DNA from: Microbaculum marinum
GTDB lineage: Bacteria > Pseudomonadota > Alphaproteobacteria > Rhizobiales > Tepidamorphaceae
Assembly (NCBI RefSeq): GCF_042646165.1
Contig: NZ_JBHRTC010000006.1
Strand: one strand, 5' to 3'
Length of the DNA: 64,000 nt
In this document: one piece after another, positions 1-8,844 of the stretch
How the letters are laid out: every line of letters begins with the position of its first letter
How positions within the stretch are numbered: position 1 is the first letter of the stretch
The notes under the pieces: generated by a model
The model's input: the letters and a program-made list of their open reading frames with translations, nothing else
Told to the model about the DNA's origin: nothing
Databases searched by the model: none
Made by a program: the position numbers and the translations under genes

Positions 1-1
1 C

Positions 2-724
2 CCCCTGGTCGGGTTCGAAGGCGCCTACTCCTTCGGCTCTGTGGCGGTGATCTACCTGCTGCTCGGGCTGCCGCTCTGGCGGCTGCGCCATTCCTCGCCG
101 CCGGTCGAGCACGTGCCGGTCGGCGAACTGCCGCGAGTCATGCTGGCCATCCCGGTGCTGTTGCTGTCGGTCTTCACCTTCGCCTTCTTCGATGGTGCAG
201 CGTTCTCGTTATGGGCCGTCTACGGCATGGACCGGGGTCTGACGGAACTGACCACCGCCACCACGCTGTCGCTGCTGGTGATCGGCAACGTGGTGCTTCA
301 GTACCCGATCGGCTGGCTTGCCGATCGGATGAACCGCCGCCTGCTGCTGGCGATCCTGGCCGGGGTCGCGTTTGCCGGCGCCGTGGCGCTGCCCGTCCTG
401 CCGCTGACGCATCCGGCGACCTATCTGTTCCTGTTCGTCTGGGGAGCGCTTGCCTTCGGCGTCTACACGCTGGCGGTGACACTGATCGGCCAGCACCTGA
501 CCGGCGCACGGCTGGTGGCGGCGAATTCCGCCTTCGGCGTGATGTGGGGGATCGGCGCGCTGCTCGGCCCCTGGGCGGCGGGTGCGGCGATGACGGGCCT
601 GGGCGGCGTCGGTCTGCCGCTGACGATCGCCGCCGCCTACGGGGTCCTGACCGTCGCAGCCCTGGCGATGCCGCCGATCCGCACGGCGCTGGCGTCGCTG
701 GAGAAGATGGATCTGGACGGATAG
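2..724 (+). CDS. MFS transporter, C-terminal part (5' end outside window)
   Basis: The reading frame is open from the first bases of the window, so the start lies upstream and only about 240 residues are seen. The visible part is very hydrophobic, with about six to seven membrane segments. It includes the DRMNRR-type cytoplasmic loop (ADRMNRR) that follows a transmembrane helix in major facilitator superfamily carriers. It ends in a short charged tail. This is an inner-membrane secondary transporter of the MFS. The substrate cannot be told, because the N-terminal half is missing. A GTG at 41 lies inside the open frame and is not the likely start. Confidence 0.8.
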   Translation, partial: PLVGFEGAYSFGSVAVIYLLLGLPLWRLRHSSPPVEHVPVGELPRVMLAIPVLLLSVFTFAFFDGAAFSLWAVYGMDRGLTELTTATTLSLLVIGNVVLQYPIGWLADRMNRRLLLAILAGVAFAGAVALPVLPLTHPATYLFLFVWGALAFGVYTLAVTLIGQHLTGARLVAANSAFGVMWGIGALLGPWAAGAAMTGLGGVGLPLTIAAAYGVLTVAALAMPPIRTALASLEKMDLDG

Positions 725-778
725 CCGGCCGAGTCCAATATTGTCTTGTGGACCTGCAACGATGCGCGGAGCAGAGTG

Positions 779-1135
779 ATGAAACTCCCGGGCCCCGACC
801 ATCCCATAACCATCGAACCTGTTGCCGGCGTGGTGAGGGTCAAGGTCGGCGACGATGTGATCGTCTCAACCACGCATGCGCTGATGATGCGGGAAAGCTC
901 CTATCCGCCGGTCTACTATTTTCCGCGGGAAGACGCCGACATGCGCCTCCTGGAGCCGACCGGGCACACCACCCATTGCCCCTACAAGGGCGACGCGAAC
1001 TACTACTCGATACCTGCGCTGGGACAGGCCGGCGACAATGCGGTGTGGTCCTACGAGACACCGTTCTCCGCGGTTGCCGACATCGTTGGCCACCTCGCCT
1101 TCTATCCCGACCGGGTGACGATCGAGGCCGGGTAG
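779..1135 (+). CDS. DUF427 domain-containing protein
   Basis: A small soluble protein of 118 residues that reads as a complete DUF427 (Pfam NTP_transf_9-type) domain. It has the conserved ESSYPPVYYFP block, an HTTHCPYKGDA block and a C-terminal FYPDRV motif. The start is placed at the ATG at 779, preceded by GGAGCAG; a TTG 33 bases upstream in frame gives residues that do not match the family. The family has no settled biochemical function and is often annotated as a nucleotidyltransferase-like fold. It stands alone, ending next to a convergent gene 4 bases away. Confidence 0.75.
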   Translation: MKLPGPDHPITIEPVAGVVRVKVGDDVIVSTTHALMMRESSYPPVYYFPREDADMRLLEPTGHTTHCPYKGDANYYSIPALGQAGDNAVWSYETPFSAVADIVGHLAFYPDRVTIEAG

Positions 1136-1139
1136 GCTT

Positions 1140-1718
1140 CTATTCTATGGTGATCGGCGTGGAAAAGGCCCCGGACTTTCCGGTGACCTTGTCGATCAGC
1201 GTGGTGGAGACGACGTAGTCTCCCGGACCCAGGCCGGCGAATACGTAAGTCAGGGTCAGGAAGACATCTGGGTCGCGGCCCGGCGACTTGATGTTGAACG
1301 TCGCGAACGCCTTGTGGCCGGCGATGATGGTGCCGTCGGCCTGCGAGACCCGCACGTCGGCGACCATGTCGGTCTCCCATCCGTCGCCGGATTTCGTCCA
1401 TCCGAACGCGACGGGCTCCACGTAGAGGTGGATTTCCTCGTCGACGCCATAGACATTGTCGGCACGCGGCGTCTGCGCGCCGTATTCAGTCGGCTCGTGA
1501 TCGACGAGCATCGTTTGCCTGAACGCGAGCGGCGCTGCGTCCCAGACGGCGCGGCTGAACTGGTCGGCGAGATCCAGCGCCTCGACCGTCCTGCCCTCCG
1601 CGACCGCCTTCCGGGCCTCCGCCGAGAGTGTCGAGAGATCGTCGGCGGTGACGGCCGGTGCGAATGCGAGCAGAAGTGTTGCCGCCCCGATCGCGGCACC
1701 CAGCAGGTTTGACGTCAT
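1140..1718 (-). CDS. Secreted protein of unknown function
   Basis: 192 residues, not recognised as a named family. The start at 1718 follows a GGGGG-type ribosome binding site and opens with a clear Sec signal peptide: a hydrophobic run ending in APAVTA, with cleavage probably before DDLS. The mature part starts with a short helical stretch rich in Ala and Glu, followed by a beta-rich domain of about 130 residues. That domain has paired aromatic and charged strands (IHLYVEP, YVFAGLGPGDY, TTLIDKVTGK), which suggests an immunoglobulin-like or beta-sandwich fold. The location is inferred to be periplasmic. The reading frame stays open further upstream to 2099, but that part overlaps the sigma-54 activator gene antisense and has no signal for a start. 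Confidence 0.65.
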   Translation of the reverse strand: MTSNLLGAAIGAATLLLAFAPAVTADDLSTLSAEARKAVAEGRTVEALDLADQFSRAVWDAAPLAFRQTMLVDHEPTEYGAQTPRADNVYGVDEEIHLYVEPVAFGWTKSGDGWETDMVADVRVSQADGTIIAGHKAFATFNIKSPGRDPDVFLTLTYVFAGLGPGDYVVSTTLIDKVTGKSGAFSTPITIE

Positions 1719-1824
1719 CTGGCCCCCGTATGGCAGACTGCCGGCATGCCGACGTCCCCATTTTGGGCCATATTGGCGCAATACCGACGCAACCCGCAAG
1801 CGTCGCCGCCGCAGGGGGTTAACG

Positions 1825-3231
1825 TCAGGCCGCGGAGCTCGTCGCCGTCCAGCCCTGCTTCTTGCGATAGATCGTCGAGGGACTGATGCCGAGCGCAGCG
1901 GCCGCCCGGCCGACATTGCCACCGTGAGCGCAGAGCGCCTCCTCGATGATGCGTTTTTCCTGGAGCCAGAACGGCTCGATCCCGGCCGGCCGGCCTGTCG
2001 GCGCGGCGATCGACGCCGATCCATGCTGCGCGACCGGCCGGTCGCCGCCGTAGCCGGCATGCGCCATCGCCATCGCCAGCATTTCCGCCGCGATTTCATC
2101 GCCGTCGTTCATGACCACGACGCGGCGGACGACGTTCTGGAGCTGCCGGACATTGCCCGGCCAGTCGAAGTTGAGCAGCAACGCCCGCGACCGCGCGTCG
2201 AACCCGGTGAAGCGGCGGCCCTCCTCCTCGGCGAAGGCGGAGAGCACCGCCTCGGCGAGCGGCAGGATGTCGTCGCGCCGCTGCCGCAGGGGCGGCAGGT
2301 GCACCGGCAGAACATGCAGGCGGTAGTACAGATCGGAGCGGAACCGTCCCTCGCCGACCTCGACCGTCGGATCGCGGTTGGTGGCGCAGACGAACCGCAC
2401 GTCCACGGGCTTGAGCCGGGTGTCGCCGACCTTTCGCACGGTCCCCGACTGGATGAAGCGAAGCAGCTTGGTCTGCAGGTCGGCTTCCATCTCACAGATC
2501 TCGTCGAGGAACAGCGTCCCTCCGTCGGCGAGCTCGGCAGCCCCGGTCCGGTCGTCCTGGGCGCCGGTGAAGGCGCCGCGGACATGGCCGAAGATCTCGC
2601 TCTCCATGAGATCGCGGGGGATTGCCGCGCAGTTTATGGCGACGAACTTGCCGGTTCGACCGGATCTCGCGTGGATCGCCTCGGCCGTCAGTTCCTTGCC
2701 CGTACCGCTTTCGCCGGTGACGAAGACCGGGGCCCTGGAGGGTGCGATCCGAGAAATCATCTCGAAGACGCCCCGCATGACGTCGGAGCGGCCGATGAAG
2801 CGCTCGAAGTCGGCGGTCGGCACGGCCATCGGCGAATTCGTATGGCGACGTCTGGAGGCAGCGCGCTGGATTGCCGCACACAGGACGTCGCTCCGGGCCG
2901 GCTTCACCAGAAAGTCCGCGGCCCCGGCACGCATGGCCGAGACGGCAAGCGAGAGCGATCCGGTAGCGCTCACCGCAACGACGGGGAGATGCCCGCTGGC
3001 TTGCGCCACCTCTGCGACGACATCCGTATGCGGGGATCCGACGCTGAGCAGCAGGACGTCGGCGGTGTCGGCGTGGAGGCCGGGGACGTCCGCCAGCACG
3101 TCGGCCTCGAGTACCACGGCACCCCGCCCGAACGTCGCGGCGATCTGTTCGCGAACGACGCGCCGGAACACGGGATCGCTGTCGACGACCAGGACCCGAG
3201 ACAGGATTGACGAACTATCGGCCGATGCCAT
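1825..3231 (-). CDS. Sigma-54-dependent transcriptional activator with altered receiver domain
   Basis: 468 residues with three domains in order: response-regulator receiver (about 12-125), AAA+ sigma-54 interaction domain (about 144-380) and a Fis-type helix-turn-helix at the C-terminus (about 425-462). The AAA+ core is intact: Walker A GESGTGKE at 173-180, the GAFTGA loop at 219-224, Walker B GTLFLDE near 238-244 and the arginine-finger segment RFRSDLYYRL near 296-305. The receiver keeps the acidic pair (D17, D19) and the lysine (K110), but the normal phospho-acceptor Asp is Ser63 (LLLSVGS). It is most similar in layout to the LuxO/NtrC group. Its target promoter is unknown. No sensor kinase lies nearby. 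Confidence 0.9.
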   Translation of the reverse strand: MASADSSSILSRVLVVDSDPVFRRVVREQIAATFGRGAVVLEADVLADVPGLHADTADVLLLSVGSPHTDVVAEVAQASGHLPVVAVSATGSLSLAVSAMRAGAADFLVKPARSDVLCAAIQRAASRRRHTNSPMAVPTADFERFIGRSDVMRGVFEMISRIAPSRAPVFVTGESGTGKELTAEAIHARSGRTGKFVAINCAAIPRDLMESEIFGHVRGAFTGAQDDRTGAAELADGGTLFLDEICEMEADLQTKLLRFIQSGTVRKVGDTRLKPVDVRFVCATNRDPTVEVGEGRFRSDLYYRLHVLPVHLPPLRQRRDDILPLAEAVLSAFAEEEGRRFTGFDARSRALLLNFDWPGNVRQLQNVVRRVVVMNDGDEIAAEMLAMAMAHAGYGGDRPVAQHGSASIAAPTGRPAGIEPFWLQEKRIIEEALCAHGGNVGRAAAALGISPSTIYRKKQGWTATSSAA

Positions 3232-3435
3232 GAACCGGACGGACCCCTGAGACCACCCCGCACCCTGAAGAGCATTCCGCTTCGGGCGACGATCGCGAAC
3301 GCCTTGATTAATCCGCGATTAGGGTAAAGAAACGGTTTCGGAGGGGCGGGGCCGAGCGGTTTCGTCCGCTTCGACCCTCTGCTAGCATCGCGCCCACCGA
3401 CGCACCCTCACGTGTACGCCTTCAAGGAGAACAAG

Positions 3436-4785
3436 ATGTCCGTCGCGCACGATCTCGACACTTCGGCGGAGCTTTCCCCCAACGACCTTGAGGCCTTCTG
3501 GCTGCCGTTCACGCCGAACCGGGCATACAAGAAGAGCCCCCGCCTGATCTCCCGGGCGAAGGATCTGTACTATTACACCCCGGACGGCCGTGCCGTGCTC
3601 GACGCTACCGCCGGTCTCTGGTGCTGCAATGCCGGACATGCGCGCCAGCCGATCGTCGAGGCGATCCAGAAACAAGCCGCCGAACTCGACTACGCGCCGT
3701 CGTTCCAGTTCTCCCACCCCAAGGCCTTTGCGCTCGCCACCCGCCTTGCGATGCTCGCGCCGGCCGATCTCGACCACGTCTTCTTCGCCAATTCCGGATC
3801 GGAAGCCGTCGATTCCGCCCTCAAGATCGCGCTCGCCTACTGGAACGTACAGGGCAAGGGGTCGAAGACGCGGCTGATCGGCCGCGAGCGCGGCTACCAT
3901 GGCGTCGGCTTCGGCGGCATCTCGGTGGGCGGCATCGTCAACAACCGCAAGTTCTTCGGCGGCCTGCTGACCGGCACGGACCACCTGCCGCACACCTACA
4001 ACCGGGCCGAGCAGGCCTTCACCCGCGGCGAGCCGGAATGGGGCGGGCACCTCGCCGACAGCCTTGAATCGATCGTCAACTTGCACGACGCCTCCACCGT
4101 CGCCGCCGTCATCGTCGAGCCGATGGCAGGCTCGACGGGCGTGTTGCCGCCGCCGAAGAGTTATCTCAAGAGGTTGCGCGAGATCTGCGACAAGCACGGC
4201 ATCCTGCTGATCTTCGACGAGGTCATCACCGGCTTCGGCCGTCTGGGCTTTGCCACGGCCGCCGAGCGCTACGGCGTCGTGCCCGACATGATCACCTTTG
4301 CCAAGGGCGTCACCAGCGGCACCGTTCCGATGGGCGGCGTGATTGTCCGCAAGCACGTCTACGACGCCTTCATGAACGGACCGGAGCACGTCATCGAGCT
4401 GTTCCACGGCTACACCTACTCGGCTCACCCGATCGCGGTTGCCGCCGGCCTGGCAACCCTCGATGTCTATCGCGACGAGGGTCTGTTCGAGCGGGCCGGC
4501 GAGCTCGAGGAGGAGTGGGCGGACGCCGCCATGAGCCTGAAGGACAAGCGCAACGTCGTCGACATCCGCACCATCGGGCTCGTTGCGGCGATAGACCTGG
4601 AGTCGCGCCCCGGCGCAGTGGGCGCGCGCGCCTACGAGGCGATGGACAGGGCCTTCCACGACCACGGCATCATGATCCGCGTCACCGGCGACACGATCGC
4701 CTTGTCGCCGCCGTTGACGATTTCGCGCGACGAGATGGCAGGCCTGTTCGACGGCCTCGGCCGGCTCCTCGACACCATCGACTGA
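3436..4785 (+). CDS. Class III aminotransferase (omega-amino acid:pyruvate type)
   Basis: 449 residues, the full length of PLP-dependent class III aminotransferases, resembling beta-alanine/omega-amino acid:pyruvate transaminases. Visible features are the glycine-serine cofactor phosphate loop NSGSEAVD, the IFDEVITGFGRLG block with the PLP-ring aspartate, and the Schiff-base lysine K290 in ITFAKGVTSG. The start is the ATG at 3436, 5 bases after an AAGGAG ribosome binding site; a GTG at 3412 lies upstream of that site. It would move an amino group from an omega-amino acid to pyruvate in the cytoplasm, though the exact substrate cannot be read from sequence. It is divergent from the sigma-54 activator gene. 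Confidence 0.9.
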   Translation: MSVAHDLDTSAELSPNDLEAFWLPFTPNRAYKKSPRLISRAKDLYYYTPDGRAVLDATAGLWCCNAGHARQPIVEAIQKQAAELDYAPSFQFSHPKAFALATRLAMLAPADLDHVFFANSGSEAVDSALKIALAYWNVQGKGSKTRLIGRERGYHGVGFGGISVGGIVNNRKFFGGLLTGTDHLPHTYNRAEQAFTRGEPEWGGHLADSLESIVNLHDASTVAAVIVEPMAGSTGVLPPPKSYLKRLREICDKHGILLIFDEVITGFGRLGFATAAERYGVVPDMITFAKGVTSGTVPMGGVIVRKHVYDAFMNGPEHVIELFHGYTYSAHPIAVAAGLATLDVYRDEGLFERAGELEEEWADAAMSLKDKRNVVDIRTIGLVAAIDLESRPGAVGARAYEAMDRAFHDHGIMIRVTGDTIALSPPLTISRDEMAGLFDGLGRLLDTID

Positions 4786-4831
4786 GCCGGGTCGAGGTCT
4801 GCGACGTGCTGTACTGCCGGAATAGACGGAT

Positions 4832-5416
4832 ATGACTCGCCTGTTTTTCGCCGCGGTCGCGGTGATGATCGCGGCCGCCGTGGCCTACGTCCTGGTCGTG
4901 CCCGACGCGCTCGACCAACTCGGCGTGGAGCCGATCGTCGAGGCGACCAAGCCCGCCCAGCCGACCAAGGACACCTCGCGCATCACCACGTCTTCGACGG
5001 CTACGCCGGCAAGCCAGGCGACGGGCGACATGCCGACCGTCGCACCGCTGGATGTGGCGAGCCTGCCGTTCCAGACCGGCTGCGGCCTGTTCCTGTCGCG
5101 GGAGGGCGAAGAGGACGTCATATTCGTCGATGCGCTGGCTGACGACACCAACGGCGCCATGCCGGCAGCGATGATCCTCGACGGGTCGCTCGTGATCCTG
5201 GAGCGCACGACGGCGGACGGGGAGCCATTGGGCTACGGCCAGTATCCGCGCCAGGTGTTCGACACGCCCGACAACGGCGTCCGGGTGGTCGTCGAGGTGG
5301 ACTTCGGCGAGCCGACGGAGCCGGAGGACGTGCCCGTGACCTCCGGCGAGGTGACGGTGATGAAGGCGGGGCGGCCGACGCTTAACTTCCGCGTGACCGG
5401 GGGGGCAGGCTGCTGA
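4832..5416 (+). CDS. Membrane-anchored or secreted protein of unknown function
   Basis: 194 residues with a single hydrophobic N-terminal segment (about residues 4-24: FFAAVAVMIAAAVAYVLVV), which is a signal anchor or signal peptide. Then comes a Thr/Ser/Pro/Ala-rich linker of about 45 residues and a C-terminal domain of about 110 residues, predicted mostly beta. The C-terminal domain has a Cys near its start (TGCGLF) and one as the last residue. No family was recognised. The stop codon overlaps the likely CTG start of the downstream HAD gene and lies just after a run of seven G bases, so the relation between these two genes is unusual. Confidence 0.6.
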   Translation: MTRLFFAAVAVMIAAAVAYVLVVPDALDQLGVEPIVEATKPAQPTKDTSRITTSSTATPASQATGDMPTVAPLDVASLPFQTGCGLFLSREGEEDVIFVDALADDTNGAMPAAMILDGSLVILERTTADGEPLGYGQYPRQVFDTPDNGVRVVVEVDFGEPTEPEDVPVTSGEVTVMKAGRPTLNFRVTGGAGC

Positions 5417-6300
5417 CTCCAGGATCGGGATTTCCGGCCGGGCCGCCGCGGGTCCTGCTGCAGGCGCGCGAGTTCCTGTCGGAATACGACGGCATCCTCT
5501 GCGACATCTGGGGCGTCGTCCACAACGGCGTCCGGTCGTGGCCCGACGCCTGCGAGGCGCTGTACCAATTCCGGGAGGGCGGCGGCCGCGTCGTGCTGAT
5601 ATCGAACGCGCCGCGTCCCTCCGCGTCGGTACGCGAGCTGCTGGACCACCTAAAGGTGCCGCACCACTCCTACGACGACATCGTCACCTCCGGTGACCTG
5701 ACCCATGCCATGGTCGCGGAGCGCGCCGATCGCAAGGCCTTCCATCTCGGGCCGGAGCGGGACCGTGCGGTCTTCGAAGGGCTGAACCTGCATATGGTCG
5801 ATGCCGACGAAGCCGAACTGGTCATCAATACCGGTCTGTTCGACGACGACAACGAGACCCCCGACGACTATCGCGAAATGCTTGCCTGCTTCCGCGCGTC
5901 GGGCGCGGAAATGATCTGCGCAAACCCGGATGCGGTGGTCGAGCGGGGCGACCGGCTGGTCTACTGCGCCGGCGCCCTGGCCGACGCCTACGAGAAACTG
6001 GGCGGGACGGTGCACTGGGCCGGCAAGCCGCACGCCCCGATCTACGACGAGGCGCTGGCACGGCTGCGGACGGCCGCCGGACACCCGGTCGAGCGAGGGC
6101 GCGTACTGGCAATCGGCGACAGTCTGCGCACCGATCTTGCCGGGGCCATGTCATCGGGACTGGACGCACTGTTCATCGCGTCAGGCATTCACGGCAACGA
6201 AATGGTCCGCGACGCCGCTCTCGATCTGCCGACGCTGGAGCGGTCCTTCCGGGAGGCCGGGGTCGAGCCGCGCGCCGCCATGACGCGGCTGGTGTGGTGA
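5413..6300 (+). CDS. HAD-superfamily class IIA hydrolase (TIGR01459-like), CTG start
   Basis: About 295 residues. HAD motif I (CDIWGVVHNG, nucleophile Asp), motif II (LISNAPRP) and the C-terminal KPHAPIYDEAL/GDSLRTDLAGA metal-binding motif are all present. This is the NagD-like class IIA phosphatase form common in alphaproteobacteria, whose substrate is unproved. Between the in-frame stop at 5383 and motif I there is no ATG, GTG or TTG. The only GTG (5593) lies after motif I and would remove the nucleophile. CTG at 5413 (or 5410) is therefore the most likely start. It overlaps the upstream stop (CTGA), behind a G-rich ribosome binding site. A one-base error in the G7 run is the main alternative. 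Confidence 0.75.
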   Translation: MTPGSGFPAGPPRVLLQAREFLSEYDGILCDIWGVVHNGVRSWPDACEALYQFREGGGRVVLISNAPRPSASVRELLDHLKVPHHSYDDIVTSGDLTHAMVAERADRKAFHLGPERDRAVFEGLNLHMVDADEAELVINTGLFDDDNETPDDYREMLACFRASGAEMICANPDAVVERGDRLVYCAGALADAYEKLGGTVHWAGKPHAPIYDEALARLRTAAGHPVERGRVLAIGDSLRTDLAGAMSSGLDALFIASGIHGNEMVRDAALDLPTLERSFREAGVEPRAAMTRLVW

Positions 6301-6385
6301 ATCGCGCAGGATCGAATCCCGCCTTCTAAGGCGTTCATGCATGCTCTAGTTTGGCTTATCCGCGCGCGAGAGGGAGAGCGAAGCG

Positions 6386-6832
6386 TTGACCGTCAACACG
6401 CCGCCGGCCGGCTTCGGCTATGTGTTCGAGAACCTTTCCGTGGGCATGAGCGATTCGCTGATGCGCACGGTGATGGCCGACGACGTCATCGGTTTCGCCA
6501 AGCTGTCCGGTGACAACAATCCGGTTCACCTGAGCGACCATTTCGCGGCGCAGACACCGTTTCGGGAGCGCATCGCCCACGGCTTGTACACGGCAAGCCT
6601 GATTTCCGCCCTGCTCGGCACCCGCCTGCCCGGGCCGGGGGCCATCTACATCTCGCAGAGCCTGAACTTCCGTGCGCCCGTGCGGATCGGCGACGTCATC
6701 ACTGCGCGGGTCGAGGTCCGCGAACTCGATGCCGACAAGCGGCAGGCGCGGCTCGAGTGCGAATGCATCGTCGACGCCAAGACCGTGCTTGACGGGGAGG
6801 CGATCGTGATGGTCCCTTCCCGCCGATCCTGA
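6386..6832 (+). CDS. MaoC-family (R)-specific enoyl-CoA hydratase
   Basis: 148 residues forming one hot-dog fold domain. The hydratase signature is clear: FAKLSGDNNPVHLSD, with the catalytic Asp and His, followed by the helix region RIAHGLYTASLIS and the FRAPVRIGD strand. Proteins of this type add water to trans-2-enoyl-CoA to give (R)-3-hydroxyacyl-CoA. It may feed polyester or fatty-acid pathways, but the neighbours here do not say which. The start is a TTG at 6386 with an AGGGAGAG ribosome binding site 8 bases upstream. It lies between the HAD hydrolase and ribF on the same strand. Confidence 0.85.
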   Translation: MTVNTPPAGFGYVFENLSVGMSDSLMRTVMADDVIGFAKLSGDNNPVHLSDHFAAQTPFRERIAHGLYTASLISALLGTRLPGPGAIYISQSLNFRAPVRIGDVITARVEVRELDADKRQARLECECIVDAKTVLDGEAIVMVPSRRS

Positions 6833-6874
6833 ATCCGGCCGCGACACGGCCGACCACATCCGCGACCGGCGCCG

Positions 6875-7867
6875 ATGACATCCCGACACTTCAACATCGT
6901 GAGAAACGGCGATCACGTTCCACCGACGCTTCGCGGCGGCATCGTCGCCATCGGCAATTTCGACGGCGTGCACCGCGGGCACCAGGTCGTCCTGCAGCAG
7001 GTCAAGGAAATGGCGAGGACACGCGGAACCTCGGCACTTGCCCTGACCTTCGAGCCGCACCCGCGCACATTTTTCCGGCCCGAAACGCCGCTGTTCCGGC
7101 TGACGCCCTCGGAGGTGAAGGCCGAACTTCTCGACGCGCTCGGCCTGGACGGCATGATCGAGGTCACCTTCGACGCCGCCCTGGCAGCACTGACGGCGGA
7201 GGGATTTGTCGACCGCATCCTCGTCGACCGTCTCGGCATCGGCGGCGCCGTCGTCGGTCACGACTTTCATTTCGGCAAGGCGCGCTCGGGATCGCCACAG
7301 GTGCTGTCCTCGCTGGGGACCTCGCGCGGCTTCGACGTAGCGATCGTCGCGCCGGCCGGGGAGGGCGATACGGTGTGGTCGGCGAGTTCGGCCCGTGCGG
7401 CCCTGGCCGACGGCGATGTCGTGGAGGCCGCGCGGATCCTGGGCTACCGTTGGTTCGTCCGGGGCAAGGTCGAGCACGGCGCCAAGCGCGGCCGCGACCT
7501 CGGCTTTCCCACGGCCAACATTCCGCTGGCCCCCGAGACCGAGCTCCTGTTCGGCGTCTATGCGGTGCGAATGCATGTGGATGACGGCTTCCACGACGGG
7601 GTCGCCAGCTTCGGCAGGCGCCCGCAGTTCGACAACGGCGCGCCGCTGCTCGAGGTTCACCTTCTCGACGTCTCGCCCGATCTCTACGGCAAGAGCGTCG
7701 AGGTCGAGTTCGTCGGCTGCATCCGGCCCGAAATGCGGTTCGACAGCGTCGACGATCTGGTCGCGCGCATGCATGTGGACGTTGCGGAGACGCGCCGCAT
7801 CCTGGCCGAGGCGGAAACGGCCGGAGGACACGACCGACCCATTCCCGTGCTCGATGCCACCCGGTAG
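6875..7867 (+). CDS. ribF: Bifunctional riboflavin kinase/FAD synthetase
   Basis: 330 residues with the two RibF domains. The N-terminal FMN adenylyltransferase domain (about 20-180) shows the nucleotide-binding IGNFDGVHRGHQ motif and the VVGHDFHFGKARSG motif. The C-terminal riboflavin kinase domain (about 195-315) shows RGRDLGFPTANI-like residues (GAKRGRDLGFPTANI) and the LEVHLLD strand. It makes FMN from riboflavin and then FAD. In many alphaproteobacteria it sits upstream of ileS and lspA, as here, with an exporter gene in between. Length is normal for the family. Confidence 0.95.
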   Translation: MTSRHFNIVRNGDHVPPTLRGGIVAIGNFDGVHRGHQVVLQQVKEMARTRGTSALALTFEPHPRTFFRPETPLFRLTPSEVKAELLDALGLDGMIEVTFDAALAALTAEGFVDRILVDRLGIGGAVVGHDFHFGKARSGSPQVLSSLGTSRGFDVAIVAPAGEGDTVWSASSARAALADGDVVEAARILGYRWFVRGKVEHGAKRGRDLGFPTANIPLAPETELLFGVYAVRMHVDDGFHDGVASFGRRPQFDNGAPLLEVHLLDVSPDLYGKSVEVEFVGCIRPEMRFDSVDDLVARMHVDVAETRRILAEAETAGGHDRPIPVLDATR

Positions 7868-7875
7868 CGCGCCGA

Positions 7876-8844
7876 ATGACCGTTCATGCAACAAAGGATC
7901 CGACTGCAACGGCCGAGCGCGAAATCGTCATCGGGGTCGTGATGATGGCCGGCACGGCGATGGTGCTGCAGCCCGGCATGGATACGGTCACCAAATATCT
8001 CGGCGGGCAGATCCCGCCGCTTCAGGTCGCCTGGGCGCGCATGTTCTTCCAGATGCTCTTCACGCTGCCGATCGTGATGGCCTGGTACGGCCTCCCGGGG
8101 CTGGCGCCGCGGCCGTACGGGCTGCAGATCCTGCGCGGGCTCTTCCTCAGCGCCACGGTCGTGACCTTCACGTTCGCGGTCACCCTGATGCCGCTCGCCG
8201 ATGCGATCGCGCTCGTCTTCGTCGCGCCGCTGATCGTCACCGCGCTGTCGGCGATCGTCCTGCGCGAAGCCGTCGGGCCGCGGCGCTGGACGGCGGTGGT
8301 CGTCGGACTGGTCGGTGCCATGATCATCATACGCCCGGGCAGCGGGTTGTTCGGCGCAGCGGCCCTGCTGCCGATCGTCGCGGCGGTCTGCTATGCCTGC
8401 TACCTGATCGTGACCCGGCGCCTCACCACACATTCTCCGCCGATCTCGACGCATTTCTTCACCGCGGTCGTCGGAACCGCGGCGTTGAGCGTGCCGCTCG
8501 CGATCGGCCTGTTGATCGGCGGGCCCGTGATAACCCCGTCTGCGCCGACGGCAGTACAGTGGGGCCTGCTCGTCATCATCGGCATCATCGCCTCGATTTC
8601 GCATCTGGTGATCATATTCGCCTATTCGCGCTCGCCTGCCTCGATGCTTGCGCCGCTGACCTATCTCGAGATCGTCGGTGCGAGCGCCTTCGGCTACCTG
8701 GTGTTCGGGGACTTCCCCGACGGATGGACCTGGGTCGGCGTCGTGGTGATCGTCGCAAGCGGCCTGTACGTCGTTCTCCGCGCCCGCAGGATCAAAACCG
8801 CACTGCCGCCCGATATCCAGGGGCCGCGGACCGGCACGATCTGA
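7876..8844 (+). CDS. EamA-family (drug/metabolite transporter superfamily) permease
   Basis: 322 residues with about ten hydrophobic helices arranged as two EamA repeats (about 15-155 and 165-300). Typical residues are the early TKYLGGQIPPLQVAWAR region, which corresponds to the conserved helix 1-2 loop, and LTYLEIVGASAFGYLVFGD in the second half. It is an inner-membrane carrier that probably exports a small metabolite; the substrate is unknown. The start at 7876 is 9 bases after the ribF stop, so the two are likely co-transcribed. The position next to ribF makes a flavin-related cargo imaginable, but nothing in the sequence proves it. Confidence 0.85.
   Translation: MTVHATKDPTATAEREIVIGVVMMAGTAMVLQPGMDTVTKYLGGQIPPLQVAWARMFFQMLFTLPIVMAWYGLPGLAPRPYGLQILRGLFLSATVVTFTFAVTLMPLADAIALVFVAPLIVTALSAIVLREAVGPRRWTAVVVGLVGAMIIIRPGSGLFGAAALLPIVAAVCYACYLIVTRRLTTHSPPISTHFFTAVVGTAALSVPLAIGLLIGGPVITPSAPTAVQWGLLVIIGIIASISHLVIIFAYSRSPASMLAPLTYLEIVGASAFGYLVFGDFPDGWTWVGVVVIVASGLYVVLRARRIKTALPPDIQGPRTGTI

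Noticed and set aside
1719..2099. Longer N-terminus for the secreted protein at 1140-1718
   Set aside because: The extension overlaps the sigma-54 activator gene on the same strand in another frame and would bury the signal peptide.
3308..3322. CtrA-like TTAA-N7-TTAG between the sigma-54 activator and the aminotransferase
   Set aside because: One mismatch from consensus and no cell-cycle gene nearby. One or two such sites are expected by chance at this base composition.
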